The notes under the pieces are model-generated. The model was not told the origin of the DNA. It saw only the letters and a program-made list of their open reading frames with translations, and ran no database searches. A program made the position numbers and the translations under genes. Positions 26,041 through 34,989 of a stretch of 64,000 nt of DNA are shown here, in pieces. The first letter of the stretch is position 1; the number at the start of each line of letters is the position of its first letter. Source of the DNA: Paraburkholderia heleia NBRC 101817 (GTDB lineage: Bacteria > Pseudomonadota > Gammaproteobacteria > Burkholderiales > Burkholderiaceae); contig NZ_BBJH01000023.1 in NCBI RefSeq assembly GCF_000739775.1, forward strand, positions 102,765 through 166,764, in the 5' to 3' direction.

Positions 26041-26283
26041 TCATCCCAGATCATATTCGCGCATCATTTCCGCAATCACCGCTTTCAAAGGCGCAACGCA
26101 CTCCTGCGCAACCCCGCGAAGCTCGTCGATGACCCAATTGCAGCCACCGTTCTGCGCTGGATCGACCTTGCGCGGAACCGGGATGTCGCAATCACGGCAG
26201 CTGTCGCCAAGATCAGCGCTTTCCTGAACTCTGCGCAGAACTTCTAAACGAATGCTCTCAGCGGTACCCACGTTCTTGATCAT
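26041..26283 (-). CDS. Small cysteine-containing hypothetical protein
   Basis: An 80-residue protein starting MIKNVGTAESIRLEVL with a GGAGG ribosome site. It has a Cys-x2-Cys (SCRDCD) and two further cysteines (GGCNW and QECVA), a pattern that could bind metal. The last third is helical (APLKAVIAEMMREY). It is divergent from groEL with one FNR-type box midway, 123 nt from its start. The family is not recognised. Confidence 0.6.
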   Translation of the reverse strand: MIKNVGTAESIRLEVLRRVQESADLGDSCRDCDIPVPRKVDPAQNGGCNWVIDELRGVAQECVAPLKAVIAEMMREYDLG

Positions 26284-26406
26284 GTTCGCCTCCATCGCGC
26301 GAGCGAAATCGCATCCTCGACCCTTCATCGATGTGAGAGCCGCGCTCAAGCCGAGCCGTCCCCCTCCATCCGATGCTCCATTCTTTCCTCGCGAAGTCCC
26401 GAAGCG

Positions 26407-26420
26407 TTGATGCACGTCAA
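26407..26420. promoter_or_regulatory. FNR-type box shared by groEL and the small Cys protein
   Basis: TTGAT-GCAC-GTCAA has one mismatch from consensus. It lies 124 nt before the plus-strand groEL start and 123 nt before the minus-strand 80-residue gene, so a single site could serve both. Confidence 0.75.
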
Positions 26421-26544
26421 TTGACGTCGTCCTGAGCGCCGTAGTGTTGGGCGATACACGAGGGTCTGAGGCAAACGCACGCTGCGCGACGGCGAGCCTT
26501 TGCGCTGAACCCCGTTCCCGCGCTCCCGAACAGCGAGGTCCGTC

Positions 26545-28140
26545 GTGACAGGCAAAACGCTCGTATTCCACCAGGCCGCTCGCCAGCGCCTTCTCGACGG
26601 CGTCAACGCGCTCGCCGAGGCTGTGAAAGTCACGCTCGGCCCAGGCGGGCGCAACGTCATCGTCGAACGCAGCGGCGACACGCCGCTCATCGCGAACTCG
26701 GGTGTCGTCGTGGCCGGTTCGGTCACCGTGCCCGATTCGTTCGAGGAGATGGGTGTGCGCCTCCTGCGCGAAGTCGCCACACGGACCAGCGAACTCGCGG
26801 GCGACGGTACGACCACGGCAACCACGCTCGCCCAGGCCATCATGGTCGAGGGCAACAAGTATGTCGCGGCGGGCTTCGACCCGATGGCGCTGCGCCGCGC
26901 AATCGAGGCCGCCGGCCAGCGTGTCGTCGCGAGGCTGCGCGAGCTGGCGCGCCCATGCGCAGGTACCGACGAGGTGCGCCATATCGCCACGATTTCGGCA
27001 AGCGGCGACGCGAGCATCGGCGCTATCGTCGCCCAGGCCGTCGAGCGAGTGGGACGGGACGGCGCGATCAGCATCGAGGACGGCTCGAAGCTCGAGGACG
27101 AACTGGAGACGGTCGAAGGTTCGTTGATCGGGCACGGCTACGCCTCACCGCTCTTTGTCGGCGACGACGCGCGTGAAGTCGTGCTCGAGGAGCCGCGCAT
27201 CCTGCTATGCGACGCGACCATCAGCTCGATTGCGCAGATGCTGCCGTTGCTCGAAGCGCTCAGCGCGACGGGCAAGCCGCTGCTCGTGGTGGCCAACGAA
27301 ATCGAGGGCGAGGCCCTGGCCACGCTCGTGGTCAACCATCTGCGCGGGACGCTGAAGTCATGCGCGGTGCGCTCGCCCGAGTTCGGCGAGCGGCGCAGCG
27401 AGACGCTGAACGACCTTGCCACGCTGACCGGCGCCACCGTCATCTCGCCGCAAACGGGCCGCACGCTCGAGCATGCGACGCTCGACGATCTGGGCACCGC
27501 GCGGCGTGTCGAGATCGCACGCGACACCACGACAATCGTCGAGGCACGCGGCGACCGGACCCGCCTCGAAGAGCGCATTGGCGCGCTGCGCGCGCGCGTC
27601 GATCAACTCGGCCCCGGCAACGAACGCGACGCGCTCACGCGCCGCCTTACGCGGCTCGCGGGCGGCGTGGCCGTCATCCGCGTCGGCGCGGCCACGGAAA
27701 CGGCGCTGCACGAACGCAAGAACCGCTTCGAGGATGCGCTCCATGCCACGCGTGCGGCAGTCGAGGAAGGCATCGTGCCGGGGGGCGGCGTCGCGCTGCT
27801 GCGCGCGAGATCGGTTCTGGAAGACTTCGGCGCCGACGAAACCGGGCGGGCCGGCGCGAAGATCGTCCATGACGCGCTGGCGGCGCCGCTCGGCCAGATT
27901 GCCGAAAACGCCGGCGCCGATGCCCAGGTGGTCGTGCACACCGTGAGCGCCGGGCAGGATGCGTGGGGCTACGACGCCGCGCGCGGCACCTTTGGCGACA
28001 TGATGGCGGCGGGCGTCGTCGATCCGCTGAAGGTCACGCGCACCGCATTGCAGAACGCGGTATCGATTGCTTCCCTGCTGCTCACCACGGACTGCATGAT
28101 CGCCCGGCCAGCCGGTTCGGGTTACGAACCCGCTGAATGA
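26545..28140 (+). CDS. groEL: Divergent GroEL-type chaperonin lacking Asp52
   Basis: A 531-residue chaperonin aligned end to end with E. coli GroEL. The nucleotide-binding elements VTLGPGGRN and GDGTTTAT (Asp87) are present, and Asp397 in FEDALHATRAAVEEG corresponds to catalytic Asp398. However, the TKDG motif with Asp52 is replaced by ANSG, giving Ser52. In E. coli Asp52 and Asp398 both support ATP hydrolysis. The apical surface that binds GroES (QMLPLLEAL, TLVVNHLRG) is well kept. The flexible GGM repeat tail is absent. There is no groES nearby. It uses a GTG start with GAGG upstream and has an FNR-type box, so it is a low-oxygen accessory chaperonin, perhaps a slow-cycling or holding form. 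Confidence 0.93.
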   Translation: MTGKTLVFHQAARQRLLDGVNALAEAVKVTLGPGGRNVIVERSGDTPLIANSGVVVAGSVTVPDSFEEMGVRLLREVATRTSELAGDGTTTATTLAQAIMVEGNKYVAAGFDPMALRRAIEAAGQRVVARLRELARPCAGTDEVRHIATISASGDASIGAIVAQAVERVGRDGAISIEDGSKLEDELETVEGSLIGHGYASPLFVGDDAREVVLEEPRILLCDATISSIAQMLPLLEALSATGKPLLVVANEIEGEALATLVVNHLRGTLKSCAVRSPEFGERRSETLNDLATLTGATVISPQTGRTLEHATLDDLGTARRVEIARDTTTIVEARGDRTRLEERIGALRARVDQLGPGNERDALTRRLTRLAGGVAVIRVGAATETALHERKNRFEDALHATRAAVEEGIVPGGGVALLRARSVLEDFGADETGRAGAKIVHDALAAPLGQIAENAGADAQVVVHTVSAGQDAWGYDAARGTFGDMMAAGVVDPLKVTRTALQNAVSIASLLLTTDCMIARPAGSGYEPAE

Positions 28141-28217
28141 CCCGGGACGTCCGCATTCCGGCCCTGGATACAGAGTTCGACCACGCCAGTGCGGGACATC
28201 GAGCGGCGCGACGTCGT

Positions 28218-29540
28218 CTATACCAGAGGCGTCTCGGTGCTCCCTTCCCGCCTGTGCCAGCCTGCCGCAGGTTCGAGCGGCTCGACCGCGCTGGTTTCAT
28301 CGAGGTGAAAAAGCGCATCGAACTGCGAGGCGAGTTTGGCTTCGAAATAGTGACTTTGCCGTTCCGTCTGCGGAAGATACAGCACACCGATCGCACGCTC
28401 GAGCAGGGGCTCGTCGAGGGCGCGCGAGGTGTCGTCCTGCATCGGCAGGAAGAAGCGGTCGTAGCCCGTGGCGTGAAACAAATGCTCCCAGCTTCCCTGC
28501 AGCGCAGGGCGCACCCATTTCTGCTCGACCTCGCCGTCCCAGCGCGAAGCCGCCGACACGTGCCCGGTGTAAGTCGTGAAGCCCACCAGCAACGCCCGAT
28601 GCTGCGCGCTCTCGCGCACGATCTGGCCCAGATTCCACTCGCCGCGGCGCCGTGACTCGGTGGCGCGGGCATCGCCAAGATGCGAGTTGTGCGCCCAGAC
28701 GACCACCTTGCCGCTGCCGCCGCGCCGCACGCGGTAACGGGCCAGCGCGAATAGCGTATTGGCCATATGGGCGTCGCGCAGGTTCCACGTGTTCAGCCGG
28801 CTGCTGAACATGCCGCGGTAGTAGGCCTCGGCGTTGACCACCACCTGCGCGTTCTGCTCGGCGAAGAACTGCGCGTCGAGCGCGTCGGTGCCGTCGCGCG
28901 AGAGGTAATCGAACTGGTCGGCACGCAGTTGCAGAAGCTGCCGCACCGCGCCGGCGTGCGCGGCGGGCCGCGCGCCAAGCGCCACCGCGTAGCCATAGGC
29001 CTGCGGCTCGCGCACGTGGTCCAGCGCCGCATAACGCTCGCGCGCCTGCGCGGCTTCGCCTGGATCCACGTCTTCCAGATAGCGGATCACCGCGTCGGCA
29101 GACCGGTAGAGGCTGTACAGATCGAGACCGTACACGCCTACGCGCTGCTGCTGGGCCCGCGTCGCGTTGATTTCGCGCAACGCAGCAATGAAGTCGCGAA
29201 CTTCCCGATTGCGCCACATCCACTCGGGGAAGCGCTCGAAGTCATCGAGCGCCGTCGTAGCGTCGTCAGCCCCCTCGTCCTGCACGAACCGGTTGATGCG
29301 CCACGCGTCAGGCCAGTCGCCTTCAATGGCGACAGTGTCGAAACCGTACCCGGCGATGAGGCGCAGCGTGATTTCCGCACGCATGCGGTAGAACTCGGCG
29401 GTACCGTGGGTCGCCTCGCCGAGCAGGACCAGATCGCGGCCGCGAACCATTTCCATAAGCGAATCGTAGTCCGTACTATTGCCGTTCAGACGCTGCCCAA
29501 GCGATCGGACCGTAAGGAATGGTGTTTTCGATGGTTGCAT
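28218..29540 (-). CDS. Erythromycin-esterase-family protein
   Basis: A 440-residue protein of the erythromycin esterase/succinoglycan-associated family. The expected catalytic motifs are LLGEATHGTAEFY near residue 40 and VVWAHNSHLGDA near residue 255, which supply conserved Glu and His residues. Members cleave ester bonds, but most environmental members have unknown substrates. It is the third gene of a minus-strand operon after an alpha/beta hydrolase and a phosphoribosyltransferase (gap 55 nt). That trio is common around stress islands and points to nucleotide or ester metabolism, with no evidence that it confers macrolide resistance. Confidence 0.88.
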   Translation of the reverse strand: MQPSKTPFLTVRSLGQRLNGNSTDYDSLMEMVRGRDLVLLGEATHGTAEFYRMRAEITLRLIAGYGFDTVAIEGDWPDAWRINRFVQDEGADDATTALDDFERFPEWMWRNREVRDFIAALREINATRAQQQRVGVYGLDLYSLYRSADAVIRYLEDVDPGEAAQARERYAALDHVREPQAYGYAVALGARPAAHAGAVRQLLQLRADQFDYLSRDGTDALDAQFFAEQNAQVVVNAEAYYRGMFSSRLNTWNLRDAHMANTLFALARYRVRRGGSGKVVVWAHNSHLGDARATESRRRGEWNLGQIVRESAQHRALLVGFTTYTGHVSAASRWDGEVEQKWVRPALQGSWEHLFHATGYDRFFLPMQDDTSRALDEPLLERAIGVLYLPQTERQSHYFEAKLASQFDALFHLDETSAVEPLEPAAGWHRREGSTETPLV

Positions 29541-29595
29541 GATGAAGTCTCTCCAGGCGGGATACGAAAACGCCGGTGCGAGGAAACCCGCATGA

Positions 29596-30309
29596 TCAGG
29601 CCGCGTCGTTTCCTGGCGCAGCGGTGCGCGCACCGTCAGCATCGCCGGGCAAGGCCTGCTGCTGCCATTCCCGCGCGGCGTCGAGACAGGTTCGCACCTC
29701 GTCGTCGCTTGTCTGCGTGAAATCGGCATAAAACTGCCCGATACCCATGAACCAGTCCGGCCGCATCACATAGACGAAGTCGTCCGCGACCGGGTCGAAG
29801 CGGGCTTCGGCTCCGGCTGGGCACACGGGCACGGCGACGACGATCTGCTTCGGGTGCCGCGTGCGCAGCGCGTCGAGGGCGGCATGCATGGTCGATCCCG
29901 TCGCCATGCCGTCATCCACGACGATGACGGTCTTGCCCTGCACGGCAGCAGGTGGCCGTTGGCCCCGGTAGACCAGCTCGCGACGGCGCAGCTCGATGCG
30001 TTCGCGTGCGATGGCGTCCAGAACCTGTTCCTCGCTCACATGCAGTGCGCGCAGCACCGAATCGTTGAGGTAGATCGCCTCGCCGGTCGCGATGGCCCCC
30101 ATCGCCAGCTCGGGGTTATGGGGCGCGCCGAGCTTGCGCACGAGAAGCACATCGAGCGGGCAGCGCAAGGCCCGCGCCACTTCATAGCCAACCGGCACGC
30201 CGCCGCGCGGCAGCGCCAGCACGACGACGTCTGTGTGGCCGGCATAACGATGCAATGCCGCGGCAAGCTGTTTGCCGGCGTCAGTGCGATTACGAAATAT
30301 GTCACTCAT
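29596..30309 (-). CDS. Phosphoribosyltransferase-family protein
   Basis: A 237-residue type I phosphoribosyltransferase fold. The PRPP-binding motif is VIVVDDGMATGSTM near residue 127; LPRGGVPVGYEVA near residue 35 is the usual first loop. It lacks features that identify a base, so it may act on a purine or serve another role; such proteins are often encoded beside erythromycin-esterase and dienelactone-hydrolase-like proteins, as here. It lies in the middle of a three-gene operon. Confidence 0.88.
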   Translation of the reverse strand: MSDIFRNRTDAGKQLAAALHRYAGHTDVVVLALPRGGVPVGYEVARALRCPLDVLLVRKLGAPHNPELAMGAIATGEAIYLNDSVLRALHVSEEQVLDAIARERIELRRRELVYRGQRPPAAVQGKTVIVVDDGMATGSTMHAALDALRTRHPKQIVVAVPVCPAGAEARFDPVADDFVYVMRPDWFMGIGQFYADFTQTSDDEVRTCLDAAREWQQQALPGDADGARTAAPGNDAA

Positions 30310-30402
30310 GGTCGATGTCCTGTATGCGTTGAACCGCCAGTCCTCTCCATGCCGGCGAAGCTCGAACTGCGGGCCTGCACGCGGCGCAGCAGCGCTGCGC
30401 GT

Positions 30403-31056
30403 TCAGAGCGGCGCTTTGGCCAGCCAGCGTTCAAACCAGCCGGCAGCCAGCTGCGTCACTTCTTCGAGCGCGCCGGGTTCCTCGAAGAGATGGGTCGCGC
30501 CGGCCACGATCGCCATGCTGTGCTCGCAGGTCAGCTGCCCGGCGGCTCTCTGGTTCAGGCGGATGACGTCCGTGTCGCGTTCGCCGACGATCAGCAGCGT
30601 TGGCGCAGCGACCGAGGCGAGCGCGGTCCTCGCGAGGTCCGGCCGCCCGCCCCTCGACACGACGGCACGCACGTTGTCAGTCTGCGCCGCCGCGACGAGC
30701 GCGGCCGCGGCGCCCGTGCTCGCTCCGAAGAGCCCGACAGGCAGCGTTGCGACATCCGCCCATTGACGCAGCCATACAAGCGTCGCGACGAGCCGGCGCG
30801 CCAGCAGCGCGATGTTGAAGCGGTACGTGGCGTCGACGTCGTCATGCCGTTGCTCGTCCTGCGTCAGCAGATCGAACAGCAGGGTCGCAAAACCCTTGCG
30901 CTGCAAACCGGCTGCCACGCGAGCGTTTCGCGGGCTGAAGCGGCTGCTGCCGCTGCCGTGCACGAACACCACGACGCCGCGCGCGTCGCCGGGAATCTCG
31001 AGGATTCCGCCCAGTTTCACGTAATCAACGGGAATCTCGACCTGCAGGGTTTGCAT
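30403..31056 (-). CDS. Alpha/beta hydrolase (dienelactone-hydrolase-like)
   Basis: A 217-residue alpha/beta hydrolase. The oxyanion region is VFVHGSGSSR. The nucleophile elbow is GLFGASTGAAAA, with Ser in GxSxG. The acid is likely Asp in VGERDTDV and the His is in AGATHLFEEPG. The substrate is unknown. A GGGAGA ribosome site precedes the ATG at 31056. It leads the operon with the phosphoribosyltransferase and the erythromycin-esterase-like gene, driven by the box at 31207. Confidence 0.88.
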   Translation of the reverse strand: MQTLQVEIPVDYVKLGGILEIPGDARGVVVFVHGSGSSRFSPRNARVAAGLQRKGFATLLFDLLTQDEQRHDDVDATYRFNIALLARRLVATLVWLRQWADVATLPVGLFGASTGAAAALVAAAQTDNVRAVVSRGGRPDLARTALASVAAPTLLIVGERDTDVIRLNQRAAGQLTCEHSMAIVAGATHLFEEPGALEEVTQLAAGWFERWLAKAPL

Positions 31057-31206
31057 CTGTCTCTCCCGGGATCGCCTACGCGCGCCGGCATCGCGTGCCG
31101 GGCACCATCGCGTTGGGCTTCTTCCATGCCGTTCCAGTTCTTTACATCGCGGTGCGCACCAAGCGCCCCCTTTGCCTGGATCATCGTGTCTGCGCCGCTT
31201 CGCCCA

Positions 31207-31220
31207 TTGACTTCGATCAA
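31207..31220. promoter_or_regulatory. FNR-type box for the hydrolase operon
   Basis: TTGAC-TTCG-ATCAA has one mismatch from consensus. It ends 150 nt before the minus-strand hydrolase start, somewhat further than most. The gap 31057-31480 holds this box and a weaker one at 31253 and nothing else I can support. Confidence 0.72.
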
Positions 31221-31252
31221 TCACCTGCTCTCCTCCTCTGGGAGGACACACG

Positions 31253-31266
31253 CTGACCTGGATCAA
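31253..31266. promoter_or_regulatory. Weak FNR-type box upstream of phaZ
   Basis: CTGAC-CTGG-ATCAA has two mismatches in its left half. It lies 214 nt before phaZ, so assignment to phaZ is tentative. Confidence 0.45.
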
Positions 31267-31480
31267 CGCTCCTGCGACCCAGCCGTCCATGCTGTAATCG
31301 AGCCCGTCTGGGCGCCGCTACAACGCCAATCAGGCGCGACGCGGATGGCGGGAAAGAGCGGACGTGCTGGACACGCGTTCGCTTACGAGGCCGCTTCCGC
31401 CGCTTGCGCGTACGATGCGCTCGTCGGCTCGCGAAATCCTGGAATTCCGCTAGCCGGAATCAGCTGGCCCGAGGTCAACA

Positions 31481-32725
31481 ATGTGGTATGCCCTTGTCGA
31501 ACAACAGCGTGAATGGATGCGCGCATGGCACGCTGCGGCGCAGTACGCGCGGCATGCATGCGATGTGTGGCCCGCGCCGCCGCTGGCGCATGCCGCCTCG
31601 TCCTGCTATGCGGACCTGTTCGAACCCCTGCTCGGCCTCGCGGAGGCGCCGCCACCGTTCGCGATCCGCTCCATCGCGCTCGATGGGAGGCATTGCGATG
31701 TTGACGAACATATCGTCGCGCATACGCCGTTCTGCGACCTGCGGTGCTTTTCGCGCGCGCGTGCCACGCGCGCGGTCCTGCTGTGTACACCGCTGGCCGG
31801 TCATGCGGCCGTCATGATGCGGGAGACCGTCGAGGCCCTCCTCGCCGACGGCGACGTCTATCTCACCGACTGGATCAACGCGCGCGACGTGCCGCTCGCC
31901 GCCGGCCGTTTCGGCCTCGACGAGTACGTGGCAATGCTCGACGCATTCATCGACCGGCTTGCCGGGAACAAGCGGCCGCTGCACATCGTCGCCGTCTGCC
32001 AGTCCACGTTTCCCGCGCTCGGGGCACTGGCGCTGCGCGCGCAGCGCGGCTGCGCGCCGCCCGCGAGCATCACGCTCATTGGCGGCCCGCTGGACACGCG
32101 TATCCATCCGAGCGCGCTCGGTCTCGCGGCCGAGTCGCATTCGCTCGGCTGGTGCCAGCGACACCTGATCGACATCGTGCCGGCCGGGTTCGCCGGGCAA
32201 GGCCGGCACGTGTTTCCGACCTACCTGCAGCAGGCTGAAATCGCGGTTGTCTATCCGCACCGTTACGTTGCGCTGGTCGATCGCTACGCGCAAGCTACCT
32301 CGCGCGGCGACACCCGCGCGTTTGCCGACGCGCGCCGCGCGTTGATCGAGTACACCGCGCTGCTCGACATGCCGGCCGAATATTTTCTCGATACCGTGGA
32401 CATCGTGTTCCATCGCGCCATGCTCGCACAGCACGCATGGCGTGTAGGCGGTACGCTCGTCGACCCTGCGGCGCTGCGGGACGTCGAACTGCTGACCGTC
32501 GAAGGCACGCACGATGCCGTCACCGGCGCCGGACAGACGCATGCGGCCCTGGCGATGTGCAGCGGCATTGCGGCAGCAGCGCGCCAACGGCTCGACGTCG
32601 AGGGTTGCGATCATTACGGGCTGTTTACGGGCGAACGCTGGCGCAACGACGTGCACCCGGCGCTGCAGGCGGCTTTCGGACGCGCAGAGGCGGCCCGGGT
32701 GGCGGCCGCGGTCAAATCGGCCTGA
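31481..32725 (+). CDS. phaZ: Intracellular PHB depolymerase (PhaZ-like)
   Basis: A 414-residue intracellular polyhydroxybutyrate depolymerase-like protein. The nucleophile elbow has cysteine in place of serine (HIVAVCQST, Cys173), a feature of the PhaZ1 family. Other conserved segments are YLTDWINARDVP, PTYLQQAEIA and the final GCDHYGLFTGERWR with the likely catalytic His. It would release hydroxybutyrate units from native granules. It stands divergent to the hydrolase operon. Immediately downstream lie fragments of a broken ABC exporter. Together with phaC and a phasin-like gene it supplies a complete PHA store-and-use set in the island. Confidence 0.88.
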   Translation: MWYALVEQQREWMRAWHAAAQYARHACDVWPAPPLAHAASSCYADLFEPLLGLAEAPPPFAIRSIALDGRHCDVDEHIVAHTPFCDLRCFSRARATRAVLLCTPLAGHAAVMMRETVEALLADGDVYLTDWINARDVPLAAGRFGLDEYVAMLDAFIDRLAGNKRPLHIVAVCQSTFPALGALALRAQRGCAPPASITLIGGPLDTRIHPSALGLAAESHSLGWCQRHLIDIVPAGFAGQGRHVFPTYLQQAEIAVVYPHRYVALVDRYAQATSRGDTRAFADARRALIEYTALLDMPAEYFLDTVDIVFHRAMLAQHAWRVGGTLVDPAALRDVELLTVEGTHDAVTGAGQTHAALAMCSGIAAAARQRLDVEGCDHYGLFTGERWRNDVHPALQAAFGRAEAARVAAAVKSA

Positions 32726-32865
32726 TCCAGGGCGAACACGTCACCGGCGCCCAAGCCACGCAGGTGCGCCGCCTGGTCCAGCGCCTCCTTGAGCCAGATC
32801 AACCGACACCGGGTCGCGGCTGCCACCATGCAAGCAGTTCCCTCCGCCGCCACCGACCGCCTCCA

Positions 32866-33150
32866 CGCGCCGGGCGAGCGGAGCGCATTGGCCGTGCCCT
32901 CGCCTTCATGGGGTTGAAGGAAGCCGCACACCGGCTCGTAAAGACCTACTCGGGCGGCATGGTCCGCCGGCTCGAAATCGCTCAATCCACCCGGCACCGC
33001 CCGCGCGTGCTCTTTCTCGACGAACCGACGGTCGGGCTCGATCCCGTCGCACGACAGTCGGTCTGGGAGCAGGTCGAGCGGCTGAAGTCGCGCTTCAACG
33101 CCGCAATCTTGCTCACCACGCATTACCTCGAGGAAGCCGAACACTTGTGC
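32866..33150 (+). pseudogene. Truncated ABC-2 exporter ATPase
   Basis: This frame encodes the middle of a DrrA-type ATPase: the signature YSGGMVRRLEIAQ, Walker B VLFLDEPTVGLDP and the switch LLTTHYLEEAEHLC. The Walker A half is missing, and the homology stops just after EEAEHLC. What follows in this frame is unrelated. It is therefore a non-functional remnant. Upstream, the joint with the phaZ end is near 32726-32865, where I see no recognisable sequence. Confidence 0.8.
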
Positions 33151-33154
33151 CCGC

Positions 33155-33658
33155 CGCGCGCCGCTGGTTTCGTTCGCGGCGAAAACCCTCGTGCTCGGAA
33201 AGTCGCTTGGCGGCGGCGTGCGCGCGCTCGTGCAGGCCGCGGTCATCATGCTGCTCGCGCTCGCGATCGGCGTGCATCTGCGCATCGACCCGCTTTCGAT
33301 GGCAGGTGTGGCGTTCTTCGTCGTGCTCGGCGCGGCCGTCTTTTCTAGCTTCTCGCTCATCATCGCCTGCATCGTGAAGACGCGAGAACGCTTTATGGGT
33401 GTCGGACAAGTCCTGACGATGCCGCTCTTTTTCGCAAGCAATGCGATCTATCCCACTTCGTTGATGCCACGCGCGCTGCAGATCATCTCCCAGTCCAACC
33501 CGCTGACCTATCAGGTCGATGCACTGCGGCGGCTACTGTTGCCGGGCTTCGCGAGCGCTGCAGGCCCCGGGCTCATACTGGACGCCGCGGTGCTCGCGCT
33601 TACGCTCGCCGTGCTCGTCGCCGTGTGCGCCCGGCTCTATCCCGATCTGGCACGTTGA
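33155..33658 (+). pseudogene. Truncated ABC-2 exporter permease
   Basis: The C-terminal two-thirds of a DrrB-like ABC-2 permease, in a different frame from the ATPase remnant. Homology begins at about PLVSFAAKTLVLGKSLGG and runs through VGQVLTMPLFFASNAIYP and SQSNPLTYQVDALR to the normal end. The N-terminal membrane segments are gone. A single internal deletion seems to have joined the ATPase and permease pieces. A GTG at 33191 could still start a 155-residue membrane fragment. Confidence 0.8.
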
Positions 33659-33730
33659 TGCACACAGGCGCAGAAGCGGGCACATGAAATTCAAAACGCT
33701 GCTCCGGCCTACCTTGCTCCTACGCACGGT

Positions 33731-34267
33731 TCATCTGGCCGCTGTCTCACGCTCGCGCGCGGCGAGTGCCTCCTTGATCGCCTGCACGAAGCGGGAAACC
33801 TTCTCGACTACCGCGTCGGTGCGCATGTCTTGCGCGGAGACAGCACAGGTCGCGATCGGCGCACGCCGCGCGAGCTGCGTCATCTGCTCGAATGCGTCTT
33901 CGCTGCCGCGTGCGCCCATCGTGCAGAAGAATGCCACCGTGCGCATCTGGTCCCAGTGCAGCGAAAGCCACGTCGCAACCGGCGCCGAGGCGCGCGCCGC
34001 CCACACCGGCGTACCGATGAGGACGACGTCGTAATCGGCCGGCGCATGCGTCATCGGCAGCAGGTGGGCGGGGCGCCGGCGGACCACGTCGAGGATCGAA
34101 AGCAGGAAACCCAAAGGGCCCGCACGGCGCCGTAACTCAACCTCGCGCAGCCGTTCGTAATCCCCTTCGAGTTCGGCGGCGAGCCGCCCGGCAAGCTCCG
34201 CCGTCGTCTCGCTGCGCGAATAGAAGACCACGAGAATTCGTGATGGTGCGTTCAAGGCCGCCTCCAT
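33731..34267 (-). CDS. Flavodoxin-family protein
   Basis: A 178-residue flavodoxin-like protein. The phosphate-binding loop is YSRSETTAELAG near residue 17. A second conserved region is DVVLIGTPVWAARASAP, typical of flavodoxins and NAD(P)H:quinone reductase-like proteins. It should bind FMN and carry electrons in the cytoplasm. It is the last gene of a five-gene minus-strand run that starts at 36299, following the CBS protein by 29 nt. The ribosome site is weak. Confidence 0.82.
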   Translation of the reverse strand: MEAALNAPSRILVVFYSRSETTAELAGRLAAELEGDYERLREVELRRRAGPLGFLLSILDVVRRRPAHLLPMTHAPADYDVVLIGTPVWAARASAPVATWLSLHWDQMRTVAFFCTMGARGSEDAFEQMTQLARRAPIATCAVSAQDMRTDAVVEKVSRFVQAIKEALAARERETAAR

Positions 34268-34296
34268 TCAGTTTCGTCGATGCGAACCGCACCGCG

Positions 34297-34746
34297 CTAT
34301 GCGCGGCGCTTCTCTTCGAGATGCGGTTGGCGCGCCGCGACAAGACGCAGCTCGTCGAGCAGGCTCGCGGCCGCATGCAGCAGATCGTCGAGCGAAACGA
34401 TGCCGATCAGCCCGCCGTCTTCGCCGACCACGGGCAGCCGGCGCACGCCATGCAGGCGCATGCGCCTCGCGAGCAGCCAGACGTCGTCGGCGCCTTCTGC
34501 GATCCACGCGGGCGTCGACATCACGTCGCCGGCGTACAGCTCGCCCGCCTCCGCGTCCGGGCTCACCACGGCCAGCACGATGTCCCGATCGGTCAGCACG
34601 CCGAGGGGCACGCGCACGCCCTCCTTTTCCTGCACCACCACCAGATCGCCTGCGTGCAGCGCGCGCATTCTCGCCGCGGCTTCGACGATGGATGTGTGCG
34701 GGTCGCAGGTGGCGACCTCGCGTGTACAAAGCGTGGCAGCGTTCAT
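34297..34746 (-). CDS. CBS-pair domain protein
   Basis: A 149-residue protein with two CBS motifs: LCTREVATCDPHTSIVEAA...GVLTDRDIVLAVV and DVMSTPAWIAEG...GLIGIVSLDDLLH. CBS pairs bind AMP, ATP or related ligands and act as energy sensors. Its ATG overlaps the stop of the preceding 76-residue gene as ATGA, so translation is coupled, and AAGGAT is a ribosome site. It lies within the operon headed by the NAD(P)H dehydrogenase-like gene. Confidence 0.9.
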   Translation of the reverse strand: MNAATLCTREVATCDPHTSIVEAAARMRALHAGDLVVVQEKEGVRVPLGVLTDRDIVLAVVSPDAEAGELYAGDVMSTPAWIAEGADDVWLLARRMRLHGVRRLPVVGEDGGLIGIVSLDDLLHAAASLLDELRLVAARQPHLEEKRRA

Positions 34747-34973
34747 TGCACATCCTTCCATACGGCAAGCAATTCTTCACACGAGCCAACATAGCTCCCG
34801 TCTTCACACACGAGCGCGAACGGGACGCTCGCGCTCTGGGCATGCTGGGGCAAGAAGTCCGCGCCCAGCGCGTCACCGAACCGGTGGACGACGAGCACGC
34901 CTGCACAGACGATGGCCGAGGCCGTCACGATCCCGAACGCCAGCCGCTCGAATCGACGAAAGAAGCGATACAT
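34743..34973 (-). CDS. Small single-pass membrane protein
   Basis: A 76-residue protein with one hydrophobic helix (LAFGIVTASAIVCAGVLVV) after a basic start (MYRFFRRFERL), so the C-terminal 45 residues likely face the periplasm. That part has two cysteines (VCEDGSYVGSC). Its stop overlaps the start of the CBS gene. It follows a triple-BON gene by 16 nt. The function is unknown. Confidence 0.65.
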   Translation of the reverse strand: MYRFFRRFERLAFGIVTASAIVCAGVLVVHRFGDALGADFLPQHAQSASVPFALVCEDGSYVGSCEELLAVWKDVQ

Positions 34974-34989
34974 GGCGGGGTTCCCTGTC

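Noticed and set aside
26420..26433. Second TTGAC sequence directly after the box at 26407
   Set aside because: The right half (GTCGTC...) does not form a matching half-site at the 4-nt spacing.
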